Below are positions 13,623-16,463 of a DNA stretch of 16,463 bases, one piece after another. The stretch comes from an uncultured Spirochaetales bacterium (lineage in GTDB: Bacteria > Spirochaetota > Spirochaetia > Sphaerochaetales > Sphaerochaetaceae). The position numbers and the translations under genes were made by a program. Numbering within the stretch: the first letter of the stretch is position 1; every line of letters begins with the position of its first letter. The stretch is from positions 1 to 16,463 of the forward strand of contig CAKQJZ010000045.1 in assembly GCA_934247875.1 (NCBI GenBank), given 5' to 3'. The notes beneath the pieces are model-generated. The model was given only the letters and a program-made list of their open reading frames with translations, was not told where the DNA came from and did no database searches.

Positions 13623-14552
13623 TCATTGAAATTCGTTTGGAATATATGGTGCATATATGTTTTCCTCCCCAAAAGAAGACCTTCTTGGGGCCGTTATGAA
13701 GAAATCATCTGCGCTATCGGTATCTACAGCGCCAGGGCGTCTTGCGATGACTCTTGATGATGTTACATAAGTAGAATCTATTGCGTCTCCAGACCAGTAG
13801 CCATTAGCGATCAGGTACTCTGCATCAGCTTTGGCCTTTGCTGAGAACTTCTCACACTCAGAGTCGCTGTATATCAAAGCATCGACTATATCGCCTCGCC
13901 TCGATTCTTTTAAAATGAATACGCCATTTTTTGAGCTGATAGTCTTAGCAGCATTAGCTTCCAAGAATATAGTCTTCCCGCTTTGCCTTATATAGTCGTC
14001 TTCTTTTTTGGGCTTATCCCAATAAACGACTATGATATCTCCTTGAAAGACTTCAATGGAGGGGAGTATGAATACGCATTCATCGAGTGTATCTGTCAGC
14101 ACAGCGCCAGCTGTGTTACCTTCAGTGAGCATATATAGCTCAACTCTATCTGGGCTTGCACTTGTGCCATCTGTCGAGAGCTCATTGATTAACATTTTAG
14201 GAAGATGTTCATTGAAGCCTTGGAGAATAAGAGATGCACGAGTCTTATTCCCGCTATCTTTCTTCACTGTAAGCGATACTACTGCCTCTTCTCCGTAGCT
14301 AAGAGGATAAGGCAGATTCAAGAACAGCTCATTTCCTATTCCAAAGCGCTCGTAGTCAGTCTTATCAACCTGGAATTCAACAAGCTCGACAGGGGAGTCG
14401 AATCTGATTTTCAGATACTTGTTCTCCACTAGCTCATAGCTTAAGACCTTTGCGATGGTCTTATCTGAATCTTTTAGTGTGTCAAATAGCTCTATTGGCT
14501 CTTTGCAGCTGAAAAGCAAGAGCGACAATGTGATTATCAATAACTTCTTCAT
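13623..14552 (-). CDS. Lipoprotein with a lamin-tail-like region
   Basis: This is a predicted lipid-anchored surface or periplasmic protein of 309 residues. The N-terminus MKKLLIITLSLLLFSC is a clean lipoprotein signal, with lipobox LFSC and lipidated Cys16. Residues about 33-110 look like a small beta-sandwich. Residues about 121-290 resemble lamin-tail domains: INELSTDG, DRVELYMLTEG, VFQGDIIVVYWD, NGVFILKES then DIVDALIYSD, and a late SRVIARRPGAVDTDSADDF. Such domains are thought to mediate extracellular or nucleic-acid-linked interactions, but no function can be assigned here. No ribosome-binding site precedes the ATG; a leaderless start is possible. It is 61 bases upstream of ssb on the same strand and divergent from argH. 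Confidence 0.75.
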   Translation of the reverse strand: MKKLLIITLSLLLFSCKEPIELFDTLKDSDKTIAKVLSYELVENKYLKIRFDSPVELVEFQVDKTDYERFGIGNELFLNLPYPLSYGEEAVVSLTVKKDSGNKTRASLILQGFNEHLPKMLINELSTDGTSASPDRVELYMLTEGNTAGAVLTDTLDECVFILPSIEVFQGDIIVVYWDKPKKEDDYIRQSGKTIFLEANAAKTISSKNGVFILKESRRGDIVDALIYSDSECEKFSAKAKADAEYLIANGYWSGDAIDSTYVTSSRVIARRPGAVDTDSADDFFITAPRRSSFGEENIYAPYIPNEFQ

Positions 14553-14566
14553 ACTTATATATCGTT
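14552..14566 (-). repeat. 15-base upstream element, copy B (at the lipoprotein start)
   Basis: Identical to 13583-13597. Here the last base of the element is the A of the lipoprotein start codon, so if the element is a promoter -10 region the message has no leader. The rest of the 78-base divergent gap towards argH shows no convincing promoter pair. Confidence 0.4.
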
Positions 14567-14630
14567 GCTATTTTGCTTTTCTGCTATTATTTTGTTTCAC
14601 TTTTCGCTATTCTCATCTTGAGGAGATGCT

Positions 14631-16001
14631 ATGGCAACTAAACTCTGGCAAAAGAACTATACACTGGATTCAATGATGGAGCATTTCACTGTAAGAAATG
14701 ACTATATATATGATGAAGAGCTTGTGCTTTCCGATGTAATCGGATCGATTGCACAGGCCAAAGGCCTTGAGAAAATCGGAATCATAACTAAAGAAGAGGA
14801 AGCAAAGCTCAGAGAAGGCCTTAATGCTATCGCAAAGCTAAGGAAAGAGAATGATTTCCCTATTTCTGTTTCTGATGAAGATTGCCACACTGCAATTGAA
14901 GGGTATCTGACTAATGCTTATGGGGATGTTGGCAAGAAGATCCATACAGGCAGAAGCAGAAATGACCAAGTGCAAACAGCATTGAGAATCTACATGAGAG
15001 AAGCTTCAATGAAGCTGGCATCAACTGCGTCTCAGTTTGCTCATTCGCTCATTGAGCTTGCTAAAAAGAATGTAGATACTCCAATGCCTGGCAGAACTCA
15101 TATGCAGATAGCTATGCCTAGCTCTGTCGCACTCTGGGCGCTCTCATTTGCTGAAGAGATCATAGAAGAGAGCGAGATGCTTCTGGATTTATATAGAGTC
15201 CTCGACCAGAGCCCACTTGGGTCTGCTGCATCTTATGGTGTTACTCTGCCACTTGATAGAGAATATACAGCTTCTCTTATGGGCTTTAGCAAAGTCCAGA
15301 ACAATGTGCTATATGCAAATAACTCAAGAGGCAAGTTTGAAGCATTCTTCTTAGACCATGCCTCATATTTGGCACTCACTATTTCAAAGCTAGCTCAGGA
15401 TCTGATGCTATTTACTCTTCCAGAGTTTGGTTATTTCTCACTTCCTCGTGAGCTATGCACTGGCTCTTCTATAATGCCACAGAAGAAGAATCCTGATGGC
15501 TTAGAGCTTGCAAGGAGCAGAACTGCGCTCATTATGTCTTTCTCTTCTCGTGTCAAAGAGATAATCAAATGTCTGCCATCAGGGTATAACAGAGATTTTC
15601 AGGATACTAAAGAGCCTTTGATTGAAGGCTTCAGAACAACAGAAGAGCTGCTTCTGATCATGAAAGAGATGATTGATAACCTCTCTGTTCATAAAGAGAA
15701 CCTTATTAAAGCATGCACTCCTGAGCTATATGCAACAGATAGAGTAATGGAGAGAGTCATAGCTGGCGGCAACTTCAGAGATAGCTACAAAGATATTGGC
15801 CTTAACCTTGATAAAGTAACAGGAGAGGATCCTGTGCTCTCCTTGAAGAAGCGAACAAGCGTAGGAACTGCAGGTAACTTGAATATCAGAAAAGATGAAG
15901 AGTGGCTTGAGAGTGTTGATGAGAGGATTTCTGAGAAGCTAGAGAAACTCAAGACTGTATATTCAAAGCTCTCTGATAATATTTCTGAGGTAGTGCTATG
16001 A
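14631..16001 (+). CDS. argH: Argininosuccinate lyase
   Basis: It splits argininosuccinate into arginine and fumarate, the last step of arginine synthesis, in the cytoplasm as a homotetramer. At 456 residues it has the usual length. Motifs of the fumarase/aspartase superfamily: HTGRSRNDQV (105-114), GRTHMQIAMP (154-163, His157), and GSSIMPQKKNP (278-288) with the catalytic Ser in the flexible loop. It starts LWQKNYTLDSMMEHFTVRND instead of the common GGRF opening. AGGAG (14621-14625) lies five bases before the ATG. No argG or other arginine gene is visible, so substrate supply must come from elsewhere. Its end overlaps the Nudix gene by four bases. Confidence 0.95.
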   Translation: MATKLWQKNYTLDSMMEHFTVRNDYIYDEELVLSDVIGSIAQAKGLEKIGIITKEEEAKLREGLNAIAKLRKENDFPISVSDEDCHTAIEGYLTNAYGDVGKKIHTGRSRNDQVQTALRIYMREASMKLASTASQFAHSLIELAKKNVDTPMPGRTHMQIAMPSSVALWALSFAEEIIEESEMLLDLYRVLDQSPLGSAASYGVTLPLDREYTASLMGFSKVQNNVLYANNSRGKFEAFFLDHASYLALTISKLAQDLMLFTLPEFGYFSLPRELCTGSSIMPQKKNPDGLELARSRTALIMSFSSRVKEIIKCLPSGYNRDFQDTKEPLIEGFRTTEELLLIMKEMIDNLSVHKENLIKACTPELYATDRVMERVIAGGNFRDSYKDIGLNLDKVTGEDPVLSLKKRTSVGTAGNLNIRKDEEWLESVDERISEKLEKLKTVYSKLSDNISEVVL

Positions 16002-16435
16002 AGAGCATAAAGGTAGCTGCTGCTGTAATTATCGATAAAGAAGGCAGGATCTTCGCAACAGAAAGAGGCTACGGAGAGTTCAAAGATGGCTGGGAGTTCC
16101 CAGGTGGAAAGCTTGAAGAGGGCGAGAGTGCAGAAGAGGCTCTTAAGCGTGAGATCAAAGAAGAGCTTGATACTGTCATTGAAATAGAGAAGCATCTGAC
16201 TACTGTCGAGTATGACTATCCTAATTTCCATATATCAATGGAAGTATTCATAGCTCATCTAGTTGAAGGCAATCTTACGCTTCTTGAACATGAAGCTTCT
16301 GCTTGGCTCGATAAAAACAGCCTAGATAGCGTTGCATGGCTTCCAGCTGATATCGAAGCTGTCAATAAGCTAAAAGAATACTTGAAAGAGGAAATTGCAA
16401 AAGTAAAATCGCATGAAAGAATATTCATCATTTAG
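15998..16435 (+). CDS. Nudix hydrolase, MutT/8-oxo-dGTP diphosphatase-like
   Basis: This 145-residue Nudix protein probably cleaves oxidised nucleoside triphosphates such as 8-oxo-dGTP. It opens IKVAAAVIIDKEGRIFATER (4-23), then GWEFPGGKLEEGES and the Nudix box (G37 to L57: G-x5-E-x7-RE-I-K-EE-L), whose metal-binding glutamates Glu52, Glu55 and Glu56 are present. The Gly that usually ends the box is Asp58. The C-terminal half has the MutT-like VEYDYPNFHISMEVFIAHLV and ends with VAWLPADIEAVNKL. It overlaps argH by four bases (ATGA), so the two are coupled, though the metabolic link is unclear. Confidence 0.85.
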   Translation: MKSIKVAAAVIIDKEGRIFATERGYGEFKDGWEFPGGKLEEGESAEEALKREIKEELDTVIEIEKHLTTVEYDYPNFHISMEVFIAHLVEGNLTLLEHEASAWLDKNSLDSVAWLPADIEAVNKLKEYLKEEIAKVKSHERIFII

Positions 16436-16451
16436 TGCATGAATATGCACT
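16434..16451 (+). other. Short perfect hairpin at the end of the Nudix gene
   Basis: AGTGCAT (16434-16440) and ATGCACT (16445-16451) flank GAAT. It begins inside the stop codon. No T-run follows before the window ends, so it may be a processing or stabilising hairpin or a weak terminator. Confidence 0.3.
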
Positions 16452-16463
16452 CGGATCAGATTA

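Noticed and set aside
13661..13690. Hairpin-like CCCCAA...TTGGGG within the lipoprotein gene
   Set aside because: It lies in the coding sequence and lacks a T-run on either strand, so it is not a terminator.

Overview
The window looks like a gut- or host-associated spirochaete of the Sphaerochaetaceae/Treponemataceae type. This is inferred from gene content, not from a marker gene. The clues are a eukaryote-like hexokinase, an archaeal-type UMP kinase, a spirochaetal single-strand binding protein, a periplasmic binding protein whose export signal runs into a Gln-Gly-Gly-Lys-Glu and Ala-rich linker, and Lys/Glu-rich proteins in densely packed operons.

Region 1 (1-988) has only one intact gene, and it is tiny. 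It encodes a 24-residue hydrophobic peptide (327-401) resembling the holin-like type I toxins of Firmicutes. Around it are a long structured leader, a two-way terminator, a convergent antisense RNA and an upstream antitoxin-like RNA. All three predicted transcripts begin with versions of one 5' element. A frame-disrupted ORF remnant (628-946, minus) fills much of the rest. This is the part most likely to have been acquired laterally.

Region 2 (910-5984) is a nucleoside-type ABC importer operon: a double-ATPase, two permeases and a BMP/PnrA-family binding protein. It closes with a UUCG-loop terminator.

Region 3 (5988-10256) is a tightly packed plus-strand operon: unknown exported protein, hexokinase, a pRiA4b ORF-3-like protein, pyridoxal kinase and a short MTA/SAH-nucleosidase-like enzyme. 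Gaps are 9 and 2 bases, then overlaps of 1 and 4. Its first gene seems to be leaderless. Together with the importer it suggests a cell living on scavenged nucleosides, sugars and B6 vitamers.

Region 4 (10245-12372) holds a minus-strand patatin phospholipase and a plus-strand PflX-type radical SAM protein. Their starts are only 10-28 bases apart, and the patatin promoter lies across the start of its neighbour.

Region 5 (12373-14552, minus) holds a UMP kinase, an SSB and a lipoprotein with a lamin-tail-like region. A 15-base sequence is repeated just upstream of the SSB and lipoprotein starts.

Region 6 (14631-16435) is an argH-Nudix pair overlapping by four bases.

Family assignments rest on motifs read by eye. 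No database or folding program was run.
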